Below, piece by piece: positions 26,201-38,700 of a stretch of DNA of 64,000 nt. How positions within the stretch are numbered: position 1 is the first letter of the stretch; each line of letters opens with the position of its first letter. The notes beneath the pieces were generated by a model. It was given only the letters and a program-made list of their open reading frames with translations. It was not told where the DNA came from and searched no databases. Source of the DNA: Xylaria sp. FL1777. Lineage: Eukaryota > Ascomycota > Sordariomycetes > Xylariales > Xylariaceae. The position numbers and the translations under genes are program-made. The stretch spans positions 1 through 64,000 of the forward strand of contig MU400536.1 in assembly GCA_022578965.1 (NCBI GenBank), given 5' to 3'.

Positions 26201-29200
26201 TATATAACATTTTGTATATAGTTTTTTAATTTCTAAATATAAGCATAAATAAAAATAAAGCTATTTAAATAATTATAAAAAAAATCGTTAAAGCAGTTTA
26301 TAAAGCTTGCAATATTAGCTAAAGCAATAAAGCTTGCTTAATTACATATATTTTTAATTATTTTAACAAAATGTTTATTATAGCACTAAATAAAACAGTT
26401 AAAGCAAAGCAAACTATTTTTATAAACAAATAAACATTAAAATATTTTTTAAAATATAGCAATAATAATAAAATTAAGTTATAAAAAAACTATAAATAAC
26501 GTTTTAAAACTTAAATTACTATTTTATAAAAAAAAAACTAGTTTAAGCTTTTTATAAAAAACGTTAAAAAGCTTTTATTATATATTGCACTTTATATATA
26601 GCTAAGCAAAAACTAGCATTAAGCATTAAACTGCGTTTTATACTTTAAAATATTATATTATTTGCATTAAAAGCTATATTATAGCAAACGTAAGCTATTT
26701 TACTTTAAAATTCTTAATGCTAGCTTTACTAAAAAAGCTAATATTGCTAGATTTTTTTATTGCTTAAACGTATAAATAAGCAATTTTAACGTAAAACTTT
26801 TTTTTTTTTAAACAGTTTAAAAAAAAACTTGCAAAAATAAATTAAAAGCTATAGCTACTATAACTATAGTTTTTAAAAAAAATTTTATTAAGCTTAATTT
26901 TTTTTAATAAATAAATAACTTTAATTTTAAATATTATAAATATATAAATTTTATAGTTTTTTTTGCTATTTGCTATTTTTTTAACTAAATTATTAATAAA
27001 ACACTTTAGTAATTAGCAAACTTTGTAGCATTTAAAGCTAAAATTAAGTTTAAAAAGTTTAAACTTAATAAAACTTTTATTGTAATAGCTTTAATAATTA
27101 ATTTAATTATAAATAAAGCAAAATAAATTAATTTTTACGATTTTATATTATTTTTAACTAATAAACTAAAAATAAAAAAAATCTTACTAGTAAGCATTAT
27201 AAAGCAAAAATCTATTAAGCTATATAACAAATATTTTAGCTTAAATAAAAAATAATATAACTTTATTAATTTTAATTTGCTTAAAGTTTTTTATAGCATA
27301 AAGTTTTTTGTTAGTTGCTTTAATGCAAATAAAACTGCAGTTATAACATTTTTTGCTAAACTTTTTATATAAAGTTTAATTAACTTAAGCAACTTTTATA
27401 CTACTAAACTTATTTTTAAACTAATTATAGTAAAGCTAAACATGCTTAAGCTTATTTTTAATAACTTTATTAAGCTTACTGCTAATAAAAAGCCAAAAAA
27501 AAGCAAAAAAAAGCAAAAATAAAATCTTTTTATTAAAGTTTGCTTTAATAATATTTTACTTTAAGTTAACAAAAAGTATAAAACTACATTAAAAAACGTT
27601 GTTTTTAAAAAAAATAATAAAAAATAAAAAAAATTTTTTAAAAAAAAACAGTTAAAAAATAATAAATAAAAAACTATAAATAATAAGCAAAAAAAAAAAT
27701 AATTAAAAAAACTTAAGTTAAATAAATAGCAATTAAACAAAATTAAATTAAATAAAAAAAAATAGTTAAAAAAAATCAAATAATTTAAATTAAAAAACTT
27801 TAAATATTTAGTAGCTAGCAATAAATTAAAACAACAAACTGTTTAAATTATAACTTAATTTTAACTTTTTTCTAAAGTTTTAAAAAAATAAAGCTTATAT
27901 TTAACTTTAAATGTTTATTATTAATTAATAAAATATATAGCTTAATAATTTTGCTAAAAAGCTTCTTTAATATATTAGCTTTTATAAAACTTGCATTATT
28001 TGCATATTTATAGTTATTATAGCTGCTAAACATATTATTACAAATAATAAAAAACTAATAATTATTAAAAATTTTATTAATTTATTGCTTGCTAAATTAC
28101 TTATAATTTTTTTTTTAAACTAAGCATATATTTTGCTTAATAATAATGCTATAATTTAAAAATTACTAAAATTAGTTAAATTAGTTATATAAAAGTATTT
28201 AAGTTAAAATATAAGCTTTAAACTTGCTTTTTATATTATATTTAATTTTTGCTTTTAAAAATTAAACTTAAAGTATTAATACAAAAAAAATGCTAAAGTT
28301 TAACGTAAACTTTTTAAAAAAATAGTTAAAATAATTTATTAGTTAGCTAACTTTATTATATGTATACTTTATATTGCAAAAAGCTTTACTAACATTTTTA
28401 ACGTTATAATTTTTTAAATTAACAAAAATTGCTGCATAACTAAATTAAACGCTTTTGTTTTTTTAACTAAATATTTGTTTATTATAATTAAACTGTTTTT
28501 AAGCAATAATAAATAAATATAGCTTTTTTTTTTTTTTAAAAATACTTATAAAACTAAAAATAACGCTTTATTATTTTTTAATTTTTTTGTATTATAAATA
28601 TAAACATTACTATTAAGTATGCATATTAAACATGCTTAAGCTATACTTATATATTACTTACATATTAATTACTGCAATAAAAGTAATATATTTAACTTTA
28701 CATTTAAAACTTTTTATAACAGTAAAATAATAAAACTTAAATAACTTTAAATCTGCAAAGTTTTATGTATTAGCAAAAAATTCTTTAAGTTTATTTTTTA
28801 TAATAATTATTTTAGTTTTTTGCTAATAATTATTATTAAAAATAATAATAAAAGTACATTTAAAAATAACATAATTAATTATACTAATGCTAATTATACT
28901 ATATATTTAGTTTTTATAATTTAACAATTTAACTTATGTTATATAAATAACAAACGTTTTTTTATAAGCATTATTATTTTATATAATGCTTAAGCAAATT
29001 TATTAAAACTTTATTGCAATAAATATAATTTTACTAAAATTTGCTTTAAAAAAATTAATATTTAAATTATTACTATAGCATAAAGCTATAAATATAATTT
29101 TATTATTATTAACTTTATTTGTACTTATAGCTTTAGCTTTATTAAAAATAACAATTTTAGCATTGTTATTTTTATTTGTACTAAATATATTATTATTTAC

Positions 29201-30376
29201 TTTTGTAATAATAAAGCATAATTAAGCATAAAAACCTTATGCTAGCTTAAAAACTTTAACTAATATTATACTACTAAAAAAGCTATACTTGTTTTTAAAA
29301 AAAACTTTTAAAAATAATTATATAGATTTTATTATATAAATTATAAACATAATTAATACTGCTGCAATACTTTATGCTGTTTTACTTATAGCAATAATTA
29401 TTATGTTTATAATTATAATAATAAGCTATAAAAGCTTAAATCTAAAGTTATACTAAAAAATCTGTATAGTTTTATTATATAATATTTAAAATTTATATAA
29501 AATAACTAAGCTATTATTACTTATGCTTTAAAAGCTTACTGCATAATTTAAAAAATAAAAAGTTAAATTAAACTAACAGTTAAAAAAACAAGCAATAAAT
29601 AAATTACTATAAATACTAATTAACTTAATAAAATTTAATATTACATTTAGTAAAACTTAAATAAACAATAAAAAAACTTTAAACGCTATAAAGCTAAAGC
29701 TAAAAAAGCAAAAATTAACTTTAACTTAATTAAGCTACTAATTTTTAAGTTTTTTTTTGCTAAATTATTAGCTTTAACTTTTTTACTAAAGTATACTATA
29801 AGCAACTTAACAATAAAAAACAGTTTTAATTGCATTATAAATAATATAACTATTTATATTTATTATTATTTTTATAATATATAATGCACGCTTATTATTT
29901 TACTAGTTAATAAATAAATTATAACTGCTTACTTTAAATTTTAGCTAGTTATTTTTTTTAATATTAAACTTTTTTTAGTTTACTATTTAATACTTAAAAA
30001 AAAAAAATATAATAACTATAGCTTTTATAACCCTATTATAAAAGCTATACTAAAAATTATGTTATAGCACTTAAAGTAAAACGTTTTAGTTTAAAATAAC
30101 TTAAAAAAACTTAATATAAAAATTTATGTTTAGCTTAATAATTTAACTAAAGAAATTCTAGTTTTTAATAGCAAATTAACTAAAAAAAAAGCTATTAAAA
30201 AGATTTAAAAAGTTAAAATCCTAGTTGCTAAAAACAACAAGTTTAACAAAAAAAAAAAAACTTAAATATAAAAATAATAAAAATATTATAAAGCAAATTA
30301 AAATTAAAAAGTTCTAGTAATAATATAATAATAATAAAAGCATTACAAAAACGCAATTTTTTTTCTTTAAAAAAAG
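23300..30376. repeat. Unresolved AT-rich repeat DNA in block 2
   Basis: About 7 kb with stops in all frames. One frame near 24,860-25,040 has a Cys/His-rich stretch of zinc-knuckle type (C-x2-C followed by C-x2-F and further C residues), but I could not assign it to a family. Short open frames such as 27,561-27,821 (minus) consist only of Phe, Leu, Asn and Lys and are composition artefacts. It probably holds further mutated transposons nested in, or adjacent to, the gypsy element. Confidence 0.5.
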
Positions 30377-30597
30377 AATTATTAAATTATATAACTTAGC
30401 ACTTAGCTTATAGCTTTATAATATATGTACTATAGCTTACTACTTTATAAGCCAGACTTTTAGCTAGCTACTTAGCTAGTTTTATTACACTTTCAAGTTC
30501 TAACCATTATAAAATACATAATGTATTAAGCTTCATTTGATGCCAGTACGCTCTTTGCCTCTTGTTAGTGCCTTTGCTATCCATGATAGTAGCAGCA
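30377..30597 (+). repeat. Right LTR of element 2
   Basis: Direct-repeat partner of 15496-15716. Here the outer (right) half keeps normal composition (CGCTCTTTGCCTC-type sequence) and the inner (left) half is A+T-converted, the mirror image of the left copy. It ends near AGCAGCA at 30597 and is preceded by a candidate polypurine tract. Confidence 0.75.
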
Positions 30598-31016
30598 TTG
30601 TTAGGCATACCACCTTAGCTCCTAACAGCGGTTAGAGTGGCACGATTCAAACCTGTGCAGTTTCCCACCGCAGTTGAAGTTACATAATATTAGCCGCAGC
30701 TCTAAACCCTCTCAAGCAGAGAAGGCAGCTTAAAAGAAGCTATCCAAGAGATTGGCGCTGAGGATCGGGGAATAAGGGAATGTCGTTGCTCAGGTGAGCC
30801 ATTCCTACTTCGACTTGCCACACGCAAGCCCAAGAAGGATAAGATGAGTAACGCTACCGAATATAATCACCTCGCCACGTCGAGCTGTCTCCTTCCCCCT
30901 GATAGAAGTACAAACCTTCTTCCTTCTTCATTTCTATAAACACTCCTTGACGCAAATAATCTTAATCTCAAACAGTTAAGTGCACGTAGCATAAATTCCG
31001 ACAGTCGCAAACAGCC
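30598..31016. other. Region between element 2 and the cysteinyl-tRNA synthetase relic
   Basis: Normal composition, no intact gene. It may contain the old promoter of the broken synthetase gene. Confidence 0.3.
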
Positions 31017-33962
31017 GCGATGGATCCCTCCCCAAGGCAAACCTAACGCCCAGCTGCCCCAACTGAAAATCTACAGCAGCTTGACAAGGAGCAAGGATAA
31101 TTTTGTCCCAGTTGATCCGACTGGAAAGATGGGGACATAGTATACGTATGGCCTGACAGTGTACAAGGATGCCCATCTAGGCCATGCCAAGAATTACGTC
31201 TCGCTCGACATTATCCGCCGCATTATGAGGGACTACTTTGGCTTCCATGTCAAGTTTGCTATGAATACTGCAGATATTGACAACAAGGTCATCCTCCAGG
31301 ACCGCCAACAATACCTACTCTCGCGCTTCAGGCAGGAGCATGCCGCTGAGGACCACTGAGTGAGCGATTCGGTTTTAGCAACAACTAAAGCCGTATTCCG
31401 GTACTACATTGGCAAGAACCTCCCGTTTCCACCGTAGAATACGAGCCCAGGCGTTATGGTCTTTCACTTAGTGGAACTATGGGACGGTGGACATATACTG
31501 ATAGATCAGATACAACCCATCATGTTTCTGAGCAAAGCATTAACCCAGCAAAAGAAAGGCTACTGGGCTACAAAGCTAGAAGTTCTATGTCTGGTGTAAA
31601 CTTGTAGACAGCTTTGCTTTTAGATATAGTTTTTGCTTAAATGACAGAGTTGTTTTAATAATCTACTTAGCTATACGTGGTGTTAATTGCAAAAGAATTT
31701 AGTAATAATAAATATTATAAAGATAATCTTATAACTAGTAACACTATTAGTGTATTTAAACTAATATTACTTTAATATTTGTTATATTTTAAAATGCTAA
31801 CTAAGTTTAGTAAAGTAAATCACGCAGAGGCTTCTAACAATACAAGGTTAATTTTACACAACATCGATAAAGACTTTGCATATGTGGCTAGCACAGCAGA
31901 AGTAAAGGGGGCATTTAAAAAGAGATTGTGCGTATATGTGAGGAGGCCGTCTAACTTATCTGCCGGTATCTTTCCCATGATGTTTAGTATGCAAACACAG
32001 TTGCTAGCTACCAGTTGTTATGGAGCTGAAGCGGCTAAAGGCAAACATGACAATGGACAATTGGTTGATTGGAAACTATCCATGGGACAATGTTCCAAAG
32101 AAAGTTGTTTATAGAAGCTGTTCAGAAACGCTATCTGAAGATAGTGTTCTAGCAGGGACACTGTCTATAAGTACTGTTTATAGACCTTAGCTATAGACTT
32201 TAACATTTGTTCTTCCGGTTAAAATAAAGAAAGATAACGTCTTTGTCGTTCTTGTTATACTTTTATATATACATTGTCCTCGTGATACTCTTACATATGT
32301 CTGCCTACGCAGACCGTATTCGGAATCACGAGATTCGAATCGTGCCAATCCACCATTCCGGCCGTCATCCATGCCAATCCTGGTAATCCGTCAGATTGTC
32401 TCGTGGGTAGGGACCTTCTCCGAGGCAGTGGACAAAGCATATAAGGAAAAGGCCGGACTTCCACCTCTCGCCGATGCCGAGAGAGCAGAACAGTACCAAG
32501 TTGTTACAGTCGCCGATTTTCTAGTGAGAGCACACCTTGGAACGGCACAGTCAGCTCTGAACGCCCCCAGGGAAGCTGCCTGATTTTTTTTACCGAGACT
32601 AAGAATTTGCAGGGTGCAGAGATGGACTCTAACCGCCATAATATATATCTAGAGCTGAGCTAGAAATTCGAACGCCGCTTCTTCGAGGACATGAATGCGC
32701 TTAATGTCCTGGCTCCCGACCAACTAACTCGTGTGACCGACTACGTTCCTCCGATTGTCCGCTTTGCCGAGAACTATTTCGCGCTGTGGAAAGCTAGCAA
32801 GCCAGGTGAGCCAGCATAGTAGAGTTCACGGAGTCACAGGCAGCCAGGATGGCATATTAAATGTTCTGTAATGGCCCCCGACGTGATCGGGAAGACGATA
32901 GATATCCATTCCAGAGGCGGTCGACCCTCGTTTCCCTCATCATAATAATGAACTCGCACAATCGGAAACTTACTGGTCGACTCCTGGTTGCCGAGTACAG
33001 TGGACAAAATACTTTATTCATATGGGACAACTGAGGTAAAGGGTTTCAAATGCCGATTTTGCCGCACAAAAACGCTCATGGATTGTAGGATTTAAAGCTC
33101 CAAAATAAGCGATGGCCTCAAGAACTATACAACCATCAGACCGTTCTACCCTAAAAGGAGCGGAGCGCCTGTTCTCTTAAAGTTTGCTTTCTCCTGATGC
33201 CTTGGCAGGATGCTTATAAAGGCCACAGCCAGCTGGGAAGGCAAACTTTTTAAAGAGCTTGGACCTCTGGAAATACTCTAGTCCCAATGCTACAACACAA
33301 GAAGTTGGCATCGTAGAGCATTAAGGATTAAACGCGGTAGATAAAGGGAAAGCCGATGTTCATATAGCGCCTTTCGAATTCTTTAACACCTCAGCTGTTA
33401 CGAGAATTCTCTCTGGTCTTGTCCGAGTCTAATTCAGCAGAGGCACTTTCAGAACAGACAGCCATCTTGCTGGCTTGGTGGATAACACGCATTATCACCA
33501 TATTCGGTCTGGATCCCGCTAGTGATCTCAGCAACCTGGGCCGCACTAGGTGATCAGGCCTCGATATTCCCGCGCTAGCAAAACCCTATATCTATCCTGC
33601 ATCCCAGCAAGCGCCGGTAAAAGACCTGCTTGGCTTACGTGACTAGCTCCACGACGTACACCTCTCGAACCTAAGTATCTGTCTCGAGGACCGCAACGAC
33701 CCTTAACCTGCTTTGGTACGACCCCTCGATAAGCTGCTCATAGAGGCGCGTGCGGAGCAGGACTCTGTCGGCACTGCAAAGGCGAAGGCCAAGCTGGAAC
33801 AGGAGGTCAAGGAGGCCGAGAGGGAAAAGGAGCTGCGCGAGTGCGGGATCCCGACCGTGGACGCGGCAGGGAATGTGGTGTCTAGGAACAGGCGCACGAA
33901 ACTGGCTAAAGAGTGGGAGAGATAGAAAGAAGAGGCACGAGGAATGGCTGGCGATGCAGTAG
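31017..33962 (+). pseudogene. Broken cysteinyl-tRNA synthetase gene copy
   Basis: Cysteinyl-tRNA synthetase charges tRNA-Cys; this copy cannot do so. Recognisable pieces in family order are: YSSLTRSKDNFVPVDPTGK (about 31,065); a segment with an in-frame stop before TVYKDAHLGHAKNYVS, which holds the HIGH-type signature; DYFGFHVKFAMNTADIDNK; TFSEAVDKAYKEKAGLPPL (about 32,410); RFFEDMNALNVL (about 32,675); IDIHSRG followed by [12 protein letters not shown] (about 32,900); a KMSKS region decayed to KISDGLKNYTTIR (about 33,100); AKPYIYP (about 33,580); and the lysine-rich C-terminal tail (33,713-33,962). Many stops and frameshifts separate these, and an insertion occupies about 31,440-32,370. Substitutions are of mixed type, unlike the pure transitions of the neighbouring transposons. 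A working gene must exist elsewhere in the genome. Confidence 0.88.
31440..32370. other. Insertion inside the synthetase relic
   Basis: This stretch has no counterpart in the synthetase and separates its N-terminal piece from the next recognisable block. The middle (about 31,660-31,800) is A+T-rich. The last 250 bases look like a regulatory or LTR-type end but have no partner copy in the window. A 111-codon open frame at 31,779-32,114 shows no family resemblance. It is likely an old, truncated transposon insertion. Confidence 0.4.
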
Positions 33963-35540
33963 GCAGCATAGAAAAGGGGATTTGGGAAAGGAAAATGTCT
34001 ACATATGTGGAAGCTACTATCAAGGGCCTTGCACAGTGAGCTCTTGTCAAGTTGTAGGCAAGTACACCTCGGGCATACTTAGGTAGGTAGGAGCGAGAAG
34101 GGTACAAGTAAAAGTGCTAGGACGGCCTCAGTCCTCTCTATTTACACGATCTGTACGTCCTAACCAAACTTTACATAGGACTCCTAGCGATTCCCGGACC
34201 AAGGATGATGTTGTGCGACTGATCTATTCCTTCTCCGTATTGCAAGTTGTTCCTTTTCTGTAGCTAGGTACTCTCCAGTTTAATCCAGATGGCTTTGGGA
34301 TTACAGTTCTGTCCTAATAAAAAAGAACCCATATAAATTTACTCATCCTAGCGTTAACCTAGAGTAATGCTAGAGAAGCGACCGCAATTATAATAGGTAC
34401 GGTAATCTAAGATGCTTCAGGTAGCACACGTCTTTCATGGCCTTTAGTCGTTATATACTTGGTCATACAACGCTCTGAAGGCTGCGTATGGCAAGGCACT
34501 TGTAACATGAATAGCCTCACAAACGTAGCGCTAGCCAACAAGATAAATTTTATATGTGCCATACTAAAGCTCCCGGGAATACCGGTTGAGAATTGTTATG
34601 TTGCTTTGCATAAATTAGGTACTTAATTCACGTTCGGAGGAGTTGAGCTAGGTACCTTAGGTAAGAATCCCGAGTGGATTCTGCCGCCGTGAGATTGGCA
34701 CTAGGGTACGATATCCACTCCTACATAATGAAACCATGCCTATACTACCTAGGTAGTACATCTATGCTTAGGTACGTACATACGCATATTACCTAACCAT
34801 GTAAGTACTTTGTTTCCCCAGAAAGTCAGGAGACGTGAATTAGATGGTAGAAAACATTATCTTCTGTTTGCTATTACTTCTGTCCTTACCCACGCAAACT
34901 CTCAAGGTTTGTGCCTGATATATACTGCGCATATATAAATATCTACATTACCTACCTGGTACTCAAGTACCTCAAGAAGTATACACGTGCCTGCCCACCT
35001 ACTAGTACGTACACAGCAGCAGTAGGTACATGTAGGTAACCTACATACATACATACCTATATGTAGTAATCCTATCCAAAACTCCAATGTGGGTTGCCTC
35101 GCCTCAACAAACGCTAACCAACTATTAGCACTACCACCCATAGATATGGTAGATACCTACCTACTATTATTGACGGACTGCTAGTATCTGCTTGCTAATG
35201 TCTCATGGGCACCTTGACTAGCAACAACAGTGGCTAGGAGAAACTGGATAGCGGCAACTGAGACCTGGACCAAAAACCTCTCGCGTGCCAATTGTGCCGC
35301 CCAAGTCTGCCCAAGTCGATTACCTTCTCCCTGCTCGACCTGTCCGTCCACCTCGACAAGGCGGCCTGGACATTGCGATACCGCTGCTATCCTTCCTATT
35401 CACCGCCAACGCCACCATATCGTGACCTTCCTCCATTATTGCTGACAGCCTCACCACTCCCGATACGAGGGCCTCGCCCACCCCGTCGCCAAATTAAAGC
35501 ATGCATTGAGCAACGACAGCGTCCGCAGAACGACTACGAC
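33963..35540. repeat. Intergenic region rich in TACCTA/TAGGTA words
   Basis: No gene seen. From about 34,600 to 35,170 the sequence is crowded with TAGGTA, TACCTA and ACATACATAC words, many forming short inverted pairs (for example CCTAGGTAG at 34,748). The same vocabulary occurs in other intergenic regions of this island, so it is a genome-wide low-complexity feature rather than a gene-specific signal. It lies upstream of the phospholipase D gene. Confidence 0.5.
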
Positions 35541-35576
35541 TACGACGACGACGACGACAACAACAACAACAACAAT
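35541..35576 (+). repeat. (GAC)n/(AAC)n microsatellite upstream of phospholipase D
   Basis: About 36 bases of GAC/GAA triplets passing into AAC triplets, some 125 bases before the chosen start codon, probably in the 5' untranslated region. A similar tract precedes the coiled-coil gene at 45,780-45,836. Confidence 0.8.
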
Positions 35577-35701
35577 ACACTCATTGTCTTCGGGCTGGCG
35601 AGGTGAACCGTCTCGCCCTCTGTCTTCTCCTGTTCGAAGACACAAGTTTGTCTGCCTCTGCACTTGCATCCTCTCCGTCGACTGAGATCGTCCCGAGAAC
35701 A

Positions 35702-38700
35702 ATGCCCCCTATCGAGCGCGATGACTCTATCTCGCCCATGACGAAGAGCACGGGGGATTCTTCCCTATCCCCAGAGCAGCCCGACCAACCAGCTTCCATC
35801 CTGCATCCCACCGCCGACTCTGCCAGCTCTGCTCCCGTTCGCCTCGCCGTTCCAGTCCGCGACCTGCCTATATCCCCATTACAGGTACTGGAGCTAGCCG
35901 AGAAGCTCAGACTCGACGGATTACATGACTGTCCGACGCAAAACGAGGGGGAAGCCCACGAGTCTCATCCGCCACACCATGCTTCGAATCCCACCACCCC
36001 GGTCCGTTCGTCTCCCATCCAGCTGCCTTCGCTGAATCGAACCCCTCTCGGGACACGTGTGCCTGACCAAGACGAGATTGTCCTCGACGAACCCGTCTCG
36101 CCTAGTCGTCGAAGTGTGCAATTTGCACGCACCGATACCGTGTTGGAGGCTCCCCGGTTACCCCATTCTAGACAGGCATCGTGGGACGATGCCGACACGG
36201 CGGGCCGCTCACGCAGCGAGAGATGGATGTCCAAGTTGATGTCAACGCTGGGCACAACCGGAGCCGTCCAGCCTCCTAGAGCACCAGGTCTAACCGAGCA
36301 TGTTGCCGCATCTGCGGGTAGCTCGCCTGTACTGAATAGGTCTTATCATATGCCTGACACCCTGAGCGAAGAGCAAGGAAGCGATGCTGATGTGGAAGAG
36401 AGTGGCGACGAAGCACAGCAGAGAGAAGCACCTAAGATGAAAAAGAGGAAGAGGATGAAGCGGCGTCTTAAACAGCTGGATGTCTTCACCGCTCCCAACA
36501 CTCCCCGACAACCAGATGAATTCGGGTCTCCTGGAGTTGGTGGCCGTTTCCAGGGCCTCGTAAGACGCTCGACCATGCCTGATGCCGAACATCGGGCTGG
36601 CTTTTCCGAGGGAGAGGGTCGCGACCAGCTGGCAAGGAGGCGGCCCGCTTGGAAACGTGGCAGTTCGTGGGTAGGTACCCAACGAAACGGCAATGCCACT
36701 GCTGAAGAAGCCGAGAGTATTCAAGTCCGAACACCGGGCCATCGCCGCCGAATCTCTGAGATGTTCGGCGCCGGTGCCGGTGCCGCATCTGATGGGGAGG
36801 CTCTTAGTGCACCGAGGCGGCCATTCTTGAGCTCCGAAAGAGCCGCAACTTTCGGCGCCCAGAGGTGGAAGCAGGTCAAGCACACACTGAAGATGTTGGG
36901 CAAGAAGAAGACGGACCAGTTTGACTTTTATAAGTCAGCTGAACTTATCTCTGAGCTGCGTGCTGTGACACCCGCTGTCGTGATTCTTGCCAGCATGCTG
37001 CAGCGGGACGAACACGGTAATAAGCGTATCCCAGTTCTACTCGAGCAGCTTAAGATACGCGTCACCGATAGCAGCCCCGAGGACAGCACAAGCGAGAGAC
37101 ATTCCTTGTTCACCATATCCTTAGAATATGGCAACGGAAGTAGTCGGATGACTTGGACTGTCACTCGTAGCATTCGAGAGATTTGGAACATACATTGGAA
37201 GTATCGACTATCGCTCAAAAATGACCGATCATTGCCGACCAACACAAGTCAGCGTAGCCGTCCTAAACAACCCGCTTTTCCCAGGAAGGCGTTCCCTTAC
37301 CTCAGGTCTTACCAGAACCGTGACGAGTCTGAGGAGGAGGGGGCTGCTCACATCCCCAGGGGAGACGATACTGCCGCTGAAGGGACCGCACCTGAAGGAA
37401 CCGCTGGAGAGGGTACTGCAGCCGAAGGCACGGCGAGTGACTTCGATAGAAGGCCTAATACGGGTAGGAAGAGATCCCGTATGAATACGTTTCTGCCGCG
37501 TCGACAATCTTCTGGTTTGGGGGATGGCCGAGAAGGGTCGGGGCTCAACCCCCAGAACGCAGCGGCTATACAGAGACGGTACATCGAAAAGCAGCGGAAA
37601 ACTCTAGAAAAATATCTTCAAGATATGATACATTGGCTCATGTTTCGACCAGACAGTAATCGGCTCTGTAAGTTTCTAGAGCTATCTGCTCTTGGGGTCC
37701 GATTGGCTGCAGAGGGCAATTTCCATGGAAAAGAGTGTTACATGCATATTCAGTCTACGAAAGGGATCGACTTTAGGCGTGTACTGACACCTCAGAAGGT
37801 GATAGCGAGACATTCCCGAAAATGGTTCCTGGTCCGCCAGAATTATATCGTCGTCGTCGACTCTCCTGCCACTATGAATATATACGATGTTTACCTGGTC
37901 GACCCTCTATTTCGGGTAGAATCGAAGAAGAGCAAGTTGAAACGCTTTGGCAGGAAGATTAAAGGAAACACAGAAAAAGAAAAAGGAAACGATGGCGCTA
38001 ATCTTACCGATGAAGAAGTACCCGAAAAACACCATACCCTTAAGGTATTCACCGCTGAAAGAAAGATTAAGCTATTCTCCCGTAACCAGACTATTTTGCG
38101 ACAATTTGAGCAATCGGTCCTGGATATGTTGAAGCAGACACAGTGGCACCAGCCTCATAGGTTCGGTAGTTTTGCTCCTGTGAGGAGAAACGCGTTTGCC
38201 CAGTGGCTGGTTGATGGACGAGACTACATGTGGAATGTCTCGCGTGCCATTAGTATGGCTCAGGATGTCATCTATATTCATGACTGGTGGCTGAGCCCTG
38301 AACTCTATATGCGTCGACCGGCATGTATTAGTCAGAAATGGCGGCTCGATCGCTTGCTTCAGAGAAAGGCTAGAGAGGGCGTCAAGGTTTTCGTCATTGT
38401 CTACCGCAATGTGGAACAAGCTATCCCGATAGACTCAGAGTACACTAAGTTTTCCCTTCTCAACCTGCACGACAACATCATGGTTCTACGATCACCAAAC
38501 CAACTAAAGAAGAACCAATTCTTTTATGCCCATCACGAGAAGTTGTGTATCGTGGATCATGATGTGGCTTTCATTGGTGGCATCGACTTGTGCTTCGGTC
38601 GATGGGATAACCCGCAACACCCCATTAACGATGACCGACCCACAGGCATGGAACCTGATGATGATGTTCCTCGAGATGGGGAACATTGTCAGCTTTTCCC

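Larger units (their letters stand above)
15496..30597 (+). mobile_element. RIP-degraded LTR-bounded block with Ty3/gypsy pol relic (element 2)
   Basis: Direct repeats at about 15496-15716 and 30377-30597 bound a 15-kb, very A+T-rich block. Just inside the right repeat is TTTTCTTTAAAAAAAG, a plausible plus-strand polypurine tract, which makes the right copy the 3' LTR. A plus-strand gypsy pol relic lies at about 20.4-22.8 kb in the same orientation. The unit is too long for one gypsy element, and about 7 kb (23.3-30.3 kb) after pol is unexplained, so nested insertions are likely. No target-site duplication was found. An alternative is that two different elements of one LTR family contributed the two ends. 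Confidence 0.6.

Noticed and set aside
30620..30680. Minus-strand GGTTTGAATC resembling a tRNA T-loop
   Set aside because: No acceptor stem, D-arm or anticodon arm could be folded around it. A similar word at 32,330 sits in the insertion, so it is more likely a shared repeat end.
31779..32114. 111-codon plus-strand frame within the synthetase relic
   Set aside because: No domain resemblance, and it spans the boundary of an A+T-rich insertion. It was considered as a retroelement fragment but could not be supported.
35603..35701. 33-codon upstream extension of the phospholipase D frame
   Set aside because: The frame is open but begins at GTG with no ATG before 35702, so it was left out of the gene.
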